From: Rhodosorus marinus
Lineage: Eukaryota > Rhodophyta > Stylonematophyceae > Stylonematales > Stylonemataceae
Assembly (NCBI GenBank): GCA_029953675.1
Contig: JAMWBK010000001.1
Coordinates: 1 to 64,000 of the forward strand
DNA length: 64,000 nt
Direction: 5' to 3'
The position numbers and the translations under genes were made by a program. The notes beneath the pieces were generated by a model, which was given only the letters and a program-made list of their open reading frames with translations, did not search any database and was not told where the DNA came from. Below, piece after piece: positions 9,424-19,322 of this stretch; positions within the stretch are counted from its first letter, which is position 1, and every line of letters starts with the position of its first letter.

Positions 9424-10887
9424 ATGGTAGCGATATCTCCGCGCTCGACGGAGCCTCCTCCCAAGGAGGCACTGCCAGGTGGGGGACTCCGTGTTCGCCT
9501 CAGCTGCGGCACCTTTTCTTCCGAGGTTGACTTGGAAGGCGCTTCGGGCACCCAGGCGCGTGCACTTATCTCCGCTGTCACCAGCCTGATCACGGCTGCG
9601 AGTGATCGTGGAGTGCTCCCTCAGCTCACCCAGAAGCTAGGTGGGCTGGAATCGGGATTGCTGGCCAGGTCAAATTCAAATTCGGACGAGAATTTGAATT
9701 GCCCCAGAGTGGCAGCGTTGGCTGAAGGCAGTCAACATCCGGTCAATCAACATGAACCTGTCCCGGGACAGGCGAGGGCTGTTGCTTCTGCGCGGGACGG
9801 TACGACGTTGGGGAGCGGCAGGCCGGGCCAAAACGCGCTTCAGCGCTCGGGGACTCGAGGCAATGGTGGTGGTGACTGTGCGGCAACCGGTGTGGAGGAG
9901 ACTGCAGCTGTGGACTTCCCTCTCTTGGACCAGCCCTCAGGTGGTCACCAGCTCCCGGCTACTTCGGGGGCACGTGGTGGCCGCAAGGGGGGCGCTTCGT
10001 ACGCATCAGTCTTGCGGAAGGGCACCACTGCCACACGTACGGCGGCTATGCTCCGTTTCATACCATCTCGCGAGCCTCAGGATGGACCTGTGGAGACCAC
10101 TCTCCAATTTCTGTGGGTGCGAAATGTCCGGCCCCAGACCACACGAGGACAGGTTCCGTCTATGCGAGACTTCCGGGACACTTTTGCGGAATCGTTAGGG
10201 TGCAGCCGGGGTGATTTCTTCTTCGCAAACTATGAGGGCCGCGATGTGCTGTTTTTGGTCTCCGCAACCGCCGCCAAGTACCTGGAGACCTTGCTGGCGA
10301 AGCCTACCGAGCAGTGGCCTGAGAGCGCCCGGTGGCTGCGCTGCAACCCGCAGGTGGTTTTGCACTTCGATTTTGACCGTTTCTCGGGCAATTTCCTGTC
10401 TCCGGGAGAAACGGCAGGGCTCTCTGAGCATGAGAGCAGCGTGAAGGCGGCAGCGATCCATTGGCTACGGATTCAGCGCCTTGAGAGGATCTTGTTGGAG
10501 CGGTTCCGGTCGGGCCCTCGTCACCTGCGCATGGCGGTTTCCAGTTTCTTCGCTCTGGAGAGGCGACTTGTGCTGACTTCGCGCTACAAGACAGAGCTGC
10601 AGCGGGTGGGGATTTTGGAGGGCTCTGCTTCCAGCACTACTTCCAGCGAGAGTGGTGAGGCAGGGGAGCAGACTGAGGGCATGGCGGTGGATGACGCCCA
10701 GGTTGCTTTGCTGAAGCCCGCGGGATCCGTTCCGCGAGCCTCGCGGAGTGGGCGGCTCACGACTTTGGTGCGGATAGGAGGTAAGAGAGCGAGGACCGAC
10801 TCCCCGGGTCTAAGGGGAGAAGCACGATTAGCGCTCCAGGCACGGCTGCGAGGTCGCAGCCTATGGATCTACAGTCTTATGTCCTGA
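9424..10887 (+). CDS. ORF1 protein of family 2 retroelement (copy A)
   Basis: 487 codons, starting at the ATG at 9424; the same ATG position is conserved in copies B (14652) and C (about 19580), which decides the start over the open frame that extends 5' to 9193. The N-terminal third contains a conserved helical block (ALISAVTSLITAAS...GVLPQLTQKLGGLESGLL). A low-complexity Gly/Ser/Gln linker follows. The C-terminal half carries FLWVRNVRPQTTRGQ, PTEQWPESARWL and FSGNFLSPGETAGLSEH, all conserved in B and C. No CCHC zinc fingers or RRM were recognised. ORF1 proteins of non-LTR elements usually bind the element RNA, which is the inferred role. It overlaps the ORF2 start by 25 nt in another frame. 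Confidence 0.75.
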   Translation: MVAISPRSTEPPPKEALPGGGLRVRLSCGTFSSEVDLEGASGTQARALISAVTSLITAASDRGVLPQLTQKLGGLESGLLARSNSNSDENLNCPRVAALAEGSQHPVNQHEPVPGQARAVASARDGTTLGSGRPGQNALQRSGTRGNGGGDCAATGVEETAAVDFPLLDQPSGGHQLPATSGARGGRKGGASYASVLRKGTTATRTAAMLRFIPSREPQDGPVETTLQFLWVRNVRPQTTRGQVPSMRDFRDTFAESLGCSRGDFFFANYEGRDVLFLVSATAAKYLETLLAKPTEQWPESARWLRCNPQVVLHFDFDRFSGNFLSPGETAGLSEHESSVKAAAIHWLRIQRLERILLERFRSGPRHLRMAVSSFFALERRLVLTSRYKTELQRVGILEGSASSTTSSESGEAGEQTEGMAVDDAQVALLKPAGSVPRASRSGRLTTLVRIGGKRARTDSPGLRGEARLALQARLRGRSLWIYSLMS

Positions 10888-13800
10888 AGGAGGGCGGAGA
10901 CTGGGGCATTTGGCGTACGCGTTTTCGGAGTTGGCTCCGGCGGTGGATTTCTTTGGAAGGAGGCTCGCTTCCCCTCCGTGGGGGCATTCCCCCAGTCGTC
11001 CTTCCTCGTGGAGACCTTCTAGTAGCTGGAACCATCCTCGATTTCATCTTCACGAGCCTGGCTCGCAACATTCGGGACACAGTCATTTGGGTTTTTCTGG
11101 GGGTCATGCCGCGCCTGATTCTGGCCCCCATTCACACATCGGAGCGCAGATGGCGAGTACGAGACCGACTGGCCTTGTTCTTGAAGGGAGACTTCGAAGT
11201 ACTACAGCGCAGCTATTTGGCGTCGTCAGCACCATCCGCCCGTCGGACTCGGCATGGCATAGTGTCGCCCGTGCCAGCTCGAGTACAGAAATTGGTAGCA
11301 GTGGGCGATTTAAGTCGAGCGGCGCGGGTTTTGGAGGGCCAGGCGCCAGTCCTCCCCTACGATGATAGTCTCGCCCAGACGGTGTCGTCTTTGTTCCCTG
11401 AGTCCGACGTGGATTTGTCCCCTGAATTCGAGGTATTCTTGGACCGTCCGGAGTTGGCCAGGTTTCGCATCGATCTGACGCTCAGTGAGTCTGACCTGGA
11501 GGATTTGCTTCGTACCTCGCGTCGGGGACGCTGTCCCGGACCCTCCGGACTAAGAACAGAGCTATTGCAGGCCCTGAGCCAGCCTGGCCAGAGCGCGCTT
11601 CTGAGGATCCTTAACAAGTTGTTCCAGGGCGTATCGGGTGCGTCTGCGCCATGGGAACATCTCCGGCAGGCACAGCTTTGCTTGCTCACGAAACCTGACC
11701 ACCAGCCGGCCCACCCGCGTCTCCGGCCGATCGGGATGGTGGAGAGCCTACGGAAGTTAGCCGGGAGGTGGCTATGCCAGCGCCTTCGCCAGCGCGTCAC
11801 AGCTTTTATGGCGCCCTTGCAAGTAGGGGTGGGATTTTCTGGGGGTTGCGAACTGATCACCCATGGGATCGAGCTAGAACGCGCCAGTAGGCCGGAGTGG
11901 GGAGTCTTGGTGGTTGATTTCCGGAACGCATTCAACAGCGTGTCGCGGACGCATGCGCTAGAGGTGCTCCGACGTGTGTTTCCGGAGGCGTGGCCGTTTC
12001 TATCGGGTATTTACGGAGGGGAGAGCCTCCCCTACTTGACAACTTAGGGCACTGTTTTTCAAGCACATACTGGCGTCCAACAAGGCGACCCTTGCGGACC
12101 TCTTCTTCATGCCTGTGCCCTACAGCTCGTACTTTTACGTCTTTCGACTGAGGTCTCGGATCTTCGAATCTGCGCGTACCACGATGACGTAACATTGCCG
12201 GGCACCCCTGACACCCTGGCTAGGGGACTGACCGCGATCGAAGCGATTGCACGTCGCGTCGGTTTGACTGTGGAAACAGAAAAATGTCGCTTTCTCCCCG
12301 CGAGGGACGTGTCGCTGAACTCTCTGCCACCCACTCTGCGACTAATCAGCGAACGTGAAGGGTTCGAACACCACGGCGTCGGATTGGGGACTGACAACTT
12401 TGTCCAAGCATCCTGCGAGCGAGTTTTGGCACGGCACAAGCAACTCACCGACGCCATTGAGCACCTACCCGACAGCATGCTGCAATCGGCCTGCTTGCTT
12501 TCCCGCTTTTGTGCCGGTCCCAGACTCAACTACTGGTTGCGCAGCCTGCCTCCAGCTTGGGGCTCGTGGATCGCGGCTAAAGCCGACGAAATGACCCTGC
12601 AACACTGGGGAACGCTCTTGGATGAGCCCCTCGATCTTGAAGCTGCTCCCGACAGGGACTTGATTCGTGCACAGATCGCTCTACCGTTGCGATTAGAATT
12701 CGGCCTCGCAGACCGTGGGCTGGTATGCTCGCCAGCGGCGGTTGCCTCCTGGGCTACCGCGCTGCGAACGTTGGTGACCTTCCAGATGCGAAGTGCCTGC
12801 CTCTTGGCTCGAGCTTTGACCAACGAGGATCCAGTGACCCTGCCGCCCCCGCTTTTGACAATTTATGATGGTCTTCAACACGCGTTCAGGAGGTGCAACG
12901 CCGTGCCGGACGCAAATCGGTCCCGCTTTCGTTCCTGGAGGGAGCTGTTATGGGGACGAGCTGAAGCGATTGAGGATTGTCCGCTCGACCGAGTTCTTGC
13001 CGATGACGGAGAGGCTAGCCCCGGGTCCCCTGTTGCAGACTACCCGGGTTTGAGCCGATTGTGGAGCTCCCGCGCTGATGTGATTCAACATAGCCTCACC
13101 TGGGGCCAACACAGTGCCGCTCACACAGTCATGCTCAATTCTCCTCTCACGCCGCCTACCACTGCCGCTCGTCTCCGCGGCATGGGAGGCCACCTCTCGC
13201 ACTTGTGGTTAACCACTCTACCGTCGTCATTGAGTCATCGTCTCGATGCTTTCCAGTTCCGTTCTGCCGCACGGATCTATCTCGGTTTGCCACAGGCTCC
13301 GTGGCACTCTAATCGGCCGTCTTTCTGTCAGGGATGTGAGAGCCGGATTGACGCTTGTGGCTACCACTTCCTGGGTTCCTGCGGACTGTTGCGAGGTCTC
13401 CGTACGAGGCGTCACACTCGCCTCAAGTACATCCTCAGCGAATTTTTGACTCGGATAGGGCATACGGTTGAGGTTGAGTCGGAACTGCCCAGATCCATCT
13501 CGGACTCTGCACTGCCCGTTTGTACAGCCGATCTCCTCGTCTCCGACGCTGCTGCCAGACGCTCAACATATGTGGACCTTGCGATTACCTGCCCCGTGGC
13601 CAGCGCCCACCTCACCGCAGCCGCCCGCCGCCGGGGGGCCGCGGCTTCAGCCCTTCGAAGAGTTAAGGAACGACGGTATGCTGAGAGCATGGCCAGTCTG
13701 CCTTGCGCTGGGGGTCGCTCTCACCGGTTCCAGCCATTCATTGTGGAAAGCTTTGGTCACGTGGATAAGTCGGGTTTAGAGTGGTTGCGGAAATGTTTTG

Positions 13801-13931
13801 CTGAGCATCCTACTGAATATTTGGCGCTCTTGAGGCGTTTAAGTGTCTCCCTTTGGCGATATTCCAGCAACATGCTTTCCGAGGGGCGCCATCGGCTCCT
13901 GGGGTTGCATGCTTCCCTCCCTAGTTATTAG
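10863..13931 (+). pseudogene. ORF2 reverse transcriptase / endonuclease, copy A (one nonsense codon)
   Basis: 1022 codons in one frame, interrupted only by TAG at 12045-12047; copy B has a GAG codon there. The sequence shows GRCPGPSGLRTELL (about 11525), VVDFRNAFNSVSR (RT motif A, about 11910), GVQQGDP (about 12075) and YHDD (12177-12188, catalytic motif C). C-terminally there is C-x2-C-x7-H-x4-C (about 13325-13380) and AD-x14-D (about 13525-13575), the position and spacing of the CCHC knuckle and restriction-like endonuclease of early-branching non-LTR elements. The usual K after the second Asp is replaced (DLAIT). Expected job: nick the target and prime reverse transcription from it. As it stands the nonsense codon would truncate the protein just after motif A, unless it is read through. 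Confidence 0.85.
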
Positions 13932-13947
13932 TTCATCTTCACGCCTT

Positions 13948-13968
13948 GCGTAGCGCTTCAGGCTATGC
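13948..13968 (+). promoter_or_regulatory. 3' stem-loop of family 2 elements (copy A)
   Basis: Arms GCGTAGC and GCTATGC enclose GCTTCAG; as RNA this is a 7-bp stem with one G-U pair. The same element recurs at 14353-14373, 19143-19163 and 19239-19259 on the plus strand, and at 22488-22508, 22715-22735, 23040-23060, 23463-23483, 24790-24810, 24824-24845 (degenerate) and 44831-44851 on the minus strand. It is always next to a (A)RTAAAGYCC tail. It is probably the structure recognised by the element RT. Confidence 0.7.
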
Positions 13969-13982
13969 TAGTAAAGTCCAGT

Positions 13983-14204
13983 AGAAGGCGTACCTAGTCC
14001 TAGGATGACCGTGCTTGAACAGGATCAGTTCTAAAGGTCATCAACTTCCTTAGTCTTCAAAAAAATAGACACACATTTCAGCCGAGGATGATGATCTTAG
14101 TGTTGTTGGGCGGAATGGGATGTCTGCTGGGACTCGTATAAGATTCGTCCCAAGGGGTGTTCAGTATAGAAGATCGCGCCTGAAAGACCATTAGTGACCT
14201 GTTG
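13983..14204. other. Unique spacer between element copies
   Basis: About 220 bp with no similarity seen to the elements and no gene. It separates the tail of copy A from a 5'-truncated 3' fragment that precedes copy B. Confidence 0.5.
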
Positions 14205-14398
14205 AATACTTGGAACTTTTGCGGCGTTTAAGTGTTTCTCTGTGGCGATATTCGAGTAGCAGGCTTGTCGAAGCGTGCCATAGGCGCCTGGGTTTGCACG
14301 CTTCCCTACCTAGTTCTTAGTAAAGCCAGTTCTTAGTTCCTTTTCACGCCTTGCGTAGCGCTTCAGGCTATGCTAAAAAAAGCCGCTAACGTAAACCA
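14205..14398 (+). mobile_element. 5'-truncated family 2 3' end, with a 7-bp tail insert and repeat-like 3' junction
   Basis: Covers the last codons (FCGV/LLRRLSVSLWRYSSS...), the stop codon and the 3' UTR. agttcttag occurs at 14312-14320 and 14328-14336 around taaagcc. The stem-loop is at 14353-14373. The tail ends in aaaaaaagcc, followed by gctaacgtaaacc, a partial match to the 16-bp terminal repeat, and then copy B begins. Confidence 0.7.
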
Positions 14399-14651
14399 GT
14401 AACAGTGTGAGTATTCGTGAGGGTGTCCGGTGCGAGTTTTCGGTGGTTTTGCGTGGCAAGTGGGTTCTTCGGTGGGAGGCGCTTCTCTCTGCTGCCTTTC
14501 CCCCCGTTTTTCGGGTTTTGTGGTTGGTAGTCGGGTCATTCACCTTCTGGTTGTTGGGTCGTGACGGGGTTTTTTCTCCTGTGGAGTTGGGTGGTGTGTG
14601 TTTTCGGCGGGGGAATTGGTGGTTAAAGTATCGTCACTAAATTCTCTCGTG

Positions 14652-16024
14652 ATGGTAGGGTTTCCAAGCGTCCTGCTCCCTCGGGAGCGGCGCTCCCTGG
14701 CAACGAGGTGTCCTTGGGGGTTGGGCACGGGGTGTGTCTAAGTTCGGGCCCCTTCTCTACGCAGGTGGAGCTTCAGGGCGCCACTGGTATGGAGGTGCGA
14801 GCCCTCATGTCAGCCGTCACCAGCCTAATCACCGCCGCGGGGGACAAGGGCGTCCTGCCGCAGCTGACCCAACGCCTTGATTTGTTGGAATCTAGCCTCC
14901 TGGCGCCTGCTCTAAAATCTGACACGGTGGCCACGGTGGCTACGCGGCCCCCAGGCAGTCAAAATCAAGGGGTCAGTCACTCTGCGACTGTCCCGAACAG
15001 ACGCGGGCTGCTGAGCCCGGTGTTGGTGGTCCCTCGACTGGCGCCTCTTCGGGGAGGGGTGCAGCTATCTCTACTCCTTTGCACGTCCCCTCAACGGGAG
15101 CGGACTTTCCTGTGCAGGGCCATCCCTCAGTTGGGGACAGCTCCAGGCCAAGGCGGGGACACGTGGTGGCCCTAAGGGGGGCCCGTCGTACACCTCGGTT
15201 TTACGGAAGGGTACCACAGCCGCCCGTACGGCGGCTATGCTAAAATTTTTGCCCTCTCTCGCGAGCAGCAGGGCGGACCTGATGCGACTACTTTGCAGTT
15301 CCTTTGGGTACGCAACGTTCGGCCCCAGACTACACGGGGCCAGCTCCCATCCATGAGTGATTTCCGGAATACTTTCGCGGAGTCCTTGGGCTGTTGCCGA
15401 GACGACTTCCTTTTTGCGAACTACGAGGGCCGGGATGTTCTTTTCGTGGTCACTGCAACAGCGGCCACGTACCTGCAGGCCCTGCTGGCCAAGCCTACCG
15501 AGCAATGGTCTGAGAGTGCCCGCTGGTTGCGGTCTCGTCCCCAGGTCGTTCTGCACTTTGACTTTGACCGTTTCTCGGGCACCTTCCTGTCTCCCGGAGA
15601 AACGGCAGGACTCTCTCAGCACGAGGCCAGCGTGGAAGCCGCAGCCATCCATTGGCTACGCCTTCACCGCATTGAGCGTATACTTTTGGAGCGTTTCGCG
15701 TCGGGGCCACGCCACCTGCGTGCAGCCGTCTCTACCCTTTTCGACCGAGAGAGGCGCCTTGTTCTGAGCTCAAGTCACACGGCGGAGTTACAGAGGTGGG
15801 GGGTATTAGAGGGCTCTGCAACCAACACCACTTCCAGTGAGAGTGGTGAGGAAGGGGAGCAGAATGAGGGCATGTCGGTGGAGAACGCCCCTATTACTTT
15901 GTTGGAGCCCGAGGGAGCTATCCCGCGAGCCTCGCGTAGTGGGCGGCTGACCACTCTGGTGAGCTTAAGCGGAAAACGTGCGAGGACCGACTCCCCCGGG
16001 TCTAAGGGGGAGAAGCACGATTAA
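14652..16024 (+). pseudogene. ORF1, copy B (frameshifted)
   Basis: The matching N-terminal block (VRALMSAVTSLITAAG...VLPQLTQRL) is read from 14708 to 15175 and the conserved C-terminal half from about 15293 to 16024. They are in different frames, with the region between degraded. Conserved blocks: FLWVRNVRPQTTRGQLPS, PTEQWSESARWL and FLSPGETAGLSQHE. Confidence 0.75.
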
Positions 16025-16055
16025 CTCCCCGGGTACGGCTGCGAGGTCGCAGCCG

Positions 16056-19000
16056 ATGGATTTGTGGTCTTATGTCGTGAAGGAGGGCGGAGACTGGGGC
16101 ATTTGGCGTACGCGTTTACGAAGTTGGCTCCGGCGTTGGATCTCTTTGGAAGGAGGCTTGCTTCCCCTCCGGCCAGAATTCCGCCTGTCGTCCTACCTCG
16201 CGGCGAGCTCCTAGTGGCTGGGACCATCCTGGACTTCATCTGCACGGGCCTGGCGAGTAACCTTCGGGACACCGTCATGTGGGAATTTCTGGGGGTCATG
16301 CCGCGCCTGATTCTGGCCCCAACTCACACCCCGGAGCGCAAATGGCGTGTCCGAGATCGGCTTGCCATGTTCCTGAAAGAGGAATTCCAGGTGTTGCAGG
16401 AAAGCTACTTGGCGTCGCTGGAACCATCCGTTCGTCGGACCCGGGTTGGAACCGTCTCGCCCCTGACGGCTCGAGTACAGAAATTGGTAGCGGTGGGCGA
16501 CTTGAGTCGAGCGGCGCGAGTTCTGGGGCCTGTCCTCCCCTACGAAGAAAGTCTCGACCAGACGGTGACATCTTTGTTCCCCTCGTCCGACGTGAACTTG
16601 CTACCCGAATTCGAGGCATTCTTGGACCGTCCGGAGTTGGCCCGGTTTCAAATCGACCTGAGTCTCAACGAGTCTGATCTGGAGGATTTGTTTCGTACCT
16701 CGCGTCGTGGACGCTGTCCTGGACCCACAGGGCTTCGAACCGAATTATTGCAGGCCTTGGGCAAGCCTGGCCGGAGCGCGCAGCTCAAGCTCCTGAACAA
16801 ACTGTTCCAGGGCACATCGGGTGGGTCCGCCCCATGGGAACATCTCCGAAGGGCACAACTTTGCTTGCTCACAAAGCCTGGCCATCAGCCGGCTCACCCG
16901 AGTCTCCGGCCGATCGGTATGGTCGAGAGCCTACGGAAGCTAGCTGGAAGGTGGCTATGCCAGCGCCTTCGCCAGCGGCTCACGGCTTTCATGGCGCCCT
17001 TGCAAGTGGGAGTGGGATTTTCGGGGGGTTGCGAATTGATAACCCATGGGATCGAGCTGGAGCTTTGGAGGCCGGACTGGGGAGTTTTGGTGGTTGATTT
17101 TCGAAACACATTCAACAGCGTCTCGCGGGCGCATGCGTTAGAGGTGATCCGACCGGGTTTTCCGGAGGCGTGGCCCTTCCTCTCTGGTCTTTACGGAAGG
17201 GGGAGCCTCCCCTACTGCACCAAGGAGGGCACTGTTTTCCAAGCACATACTGGAGTCCATCAAGGCGATCCTCGTGGGCCTTTAGTTCATGCCTGTGCCT
17301 TGCAGCTCGCTCTCCTGCGTCTCGCGACTGAAGTGCCGCCTCTTCGTATCTGCGCCTATCACGACGACGTGATCTTGCTGGGCGCCCCTGAAACCCTGGC
17401 TCGGGGGTTGACCCAGATCGAAACGATTGCACGTGGAGTAGGTCTGACGGTGGAACCCGAAAAGTGTCGTTTTTTCTCTCCAAGTGAAGTTTCGATGGCC
17501 TCTCTGCCATGTAATCTACGAACCATTGGCGAACGTGAAGGGTTGGAGCACCACGGCGTCGGTTTCGGGAGCAACAACTTCGTCCAAGCCTCTTGCGAAC
17601 GAGTTTTGCCTCGGCACAAGCAGCTCACTGACGCCATTGAGCGCCTTCCAGACAGCATGCTGCAACCGGCGTGCTTGCTTTCCCGCTTTTGTGCAGGTCC
17701 CCGACTCAACTACTGGTTGCGTAGCCTACAACCCGACTGGGGTTCGTGGATCGCCGCCAAGGCCGACGAGATGACGCTGAACCACTGGGGCACGCTCTTG
17801 GATGAACCACCCCCCCCCCCGATCTTGAAGCGGCTCCCGACGGGGACTTAATTCGTGCCCAGCTCGCTCTACCGTTGCGCTTAGGGGGATTTGGTGTCGC
17901 AGATCGGGGGCTCGTCTGCTCGCCTGCGGCGGTCGCCTCCTGGGCAACCGCGCTCCGTACCTTGGTGACTTTCCGGATACAAACTGCCTGCCTTGTGGCT
18001 CGAGCACTGACTAGCAAGGACCCAGTGACCCTTTCGCCCCAGCTTTTGACGATCTATGATGGTCTTCAACAGGCGTTCCGGAAGTGTAACGCCGTGCCGG
18101 ACGAGAATCGATCCCGTTTTCGCTCCTGGCGGGAACTGCTATGGGGACGAACTGAGGCGATTGAGAAAAAACTCACCCATTGGCAGAGTTCTTGCCGATG
18201 AGGGAGAAGCTAGCCCCGGGTAACCTGTTGCAGATTACCCAGGTCTGAGCCGATTGTGGAGCTCCCGCACTGATGTGATTCAACATAGCCTCACCTGGGG
18301 CCAACACAGTGCCGCTCACGCAATCGTGCTCAACTCTCCCCTCACACCGCCTACCACCGCCGCTCGCCTTCGCGGCATGGGAGGCCATCTCTCGCACCTG
18401 TGGTTAACCACTCTGCCTTCGTCGCCGGGTCACCGTCTCGATGCCTTCCAGTTCCGCTCCGCCGCACGGATCTACTTGGGTTTGCCACAAGCCTCGTGGC
18501 ACTCTAATCGGCCGTCTTTCTGTCAGGGATGTGAGAGCCGGCTTGACGCTTGTGGCTACCACTTCTTGGGTTCATGCGGACGGTTGCGAGGTCTCCGCAG
18601 GAGGCGCCACACTCGTCTCAAGTACATCCTAAGCGAATGTTTAACTCGAGTCGGGCATACGGTTGAGGTAGAATCGGAACTACCCAGATCGGTCTCGGAC
18701 ACGGCGCCGGCCCGCTGTATCGCAGATCTTCTTGCCTCAGACCCTGCCGCCCGACGCTCAGCATATATTGACCTCGCGATTACGTGCCCTGTGGCGAGCG
18801 CCCACCTCACGGCTGCCGCCCGCCGCCGAGGGGCAGCCGCTTCGGCTCTCCGACGATTGAAGGAACGACGGTATGCTGAGAGCATGGCCAGTCTGCCCTA
18901 CGCCGAGGGTTGCTCCCACCAGTTCCAGCCTTTCATTGTGGAAAGCCTTGGTCATGTGGATAAGTCGGGCTTAGAGTGGTTGCGGAAATGTTTCGCTGAG

Positions 19001-19126
19001 CATCGAACTGAATACTTGGTGCTTTTGCGGCGTTTGAGTGCCGCCCTGTCGCGATATATTACCAGGATGCTTGCCGAGGCGCGCCAACGGCGCCTGGGTT
19101 TGCACGCTTCCCTCCCTAGTTCTTAG
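16056..19126 (+). pseudogene. ORF2 reverse transcriptase / endonuclease, copy B (frameshifted)
   Basis: The start equivalent to copy A is the ATG at 16056, read to about 16170. The main RT frame then runs 16064-17851, the following segment 17875-18201, and the C-terminal CCHC/RLE part 18254-19126 (CQGCESRLDACGYHFLGSC, then ADLLASDPAARRSAYID). All catalytic RT motifs are intact at the residue level, but the gene cannot make one protein. Confidence 0.82.
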
Positions 19127-19322
19127 TTCCTTTTCACGCCTTGCGTAGCGCTTCAGGCTATGCTAGTAAAGCCAAGCAAGGCCCAGTAAAGCCCAATAAA
19201 GCACAATAAAGCCAGTTCTTAGTTCCTTTTCACCACTTGCGTAGCGCTTCAGGCTATGCTAATAAAGCCCAGACTAACGTAACTCCAGTCCAGTCCAATA
19301 AAGCCACAAAGGCTATGTTACC
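19118..19322 (+). repeat. Duplicated element 3' UTR, tail repeats and trapped telomere-like unit
   Basis: Two 3' UTR units both start with agttcttagttcc (19118 and 19214). The first ends in a run of short repeats (agtaaagcc, agtaaagcc, aataaagc, aataaagcc). The second ends aataaagcc and is followed directly by cagactaacgtaactcc (about 19267-19285), which is a unit of the terminal repeat. Then agtccagtcc, aataaagcc and copy C follow. Confidence 0.75.

Larger units (their letters stand above)
9190..13982 (+). mobile_element. Near-complete family 2 non-LTR retrotransposon, copy A
   Basis: Order: about 230 bp of T/G-rich 5' UTR (left limit placed where a mini-derivative at 24871-24931 also begins), ORF1 (9424-10887), ORF2 (10863-13931), then a 3' UTR with stem-loop 13948-13968 and tail agtaaagtcc. 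ORF1 is open throughout. ORF2 is open except for one in-frame TAG at 12045-12047. It has no LTRs or integrase, and no apurinic-type endonuclease was recognised upstream of the RT. It carries a C-terminal CCHC plus RLE module instead, as in R2/CRE-type elements. Copies B and C follow in the same direction. Confidence 0.88.
14400..19260 (+). mobile_element. Family 2 non-LTR retrotransposon, copy B (full length, frame-broken)
   Basis: Same layout as copy A: T/G-rich 5' UTR, ORF1 region (14652-16024), ORF2 region (16056-19126) and a duplicated 3' UTR (19118-19173 and 19214-19260) separated by short aataaagc repeats. ORF1 has at least one frameshift between about 14700 and 15290. ORF2 has a one-base loss near 16170, a long C run at about 17808-17822 that shifts the frame, and another disruption near 18165-18250. 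RT motifs GRCPGPTGL, VVDFRNTFNSV, GVHQGDPRGP and YHDDV and the C-terminal CCHC and AD-x14-D are all present. Divergence from copy A shows this is not a recent duplicate. Confidence 0.87.
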
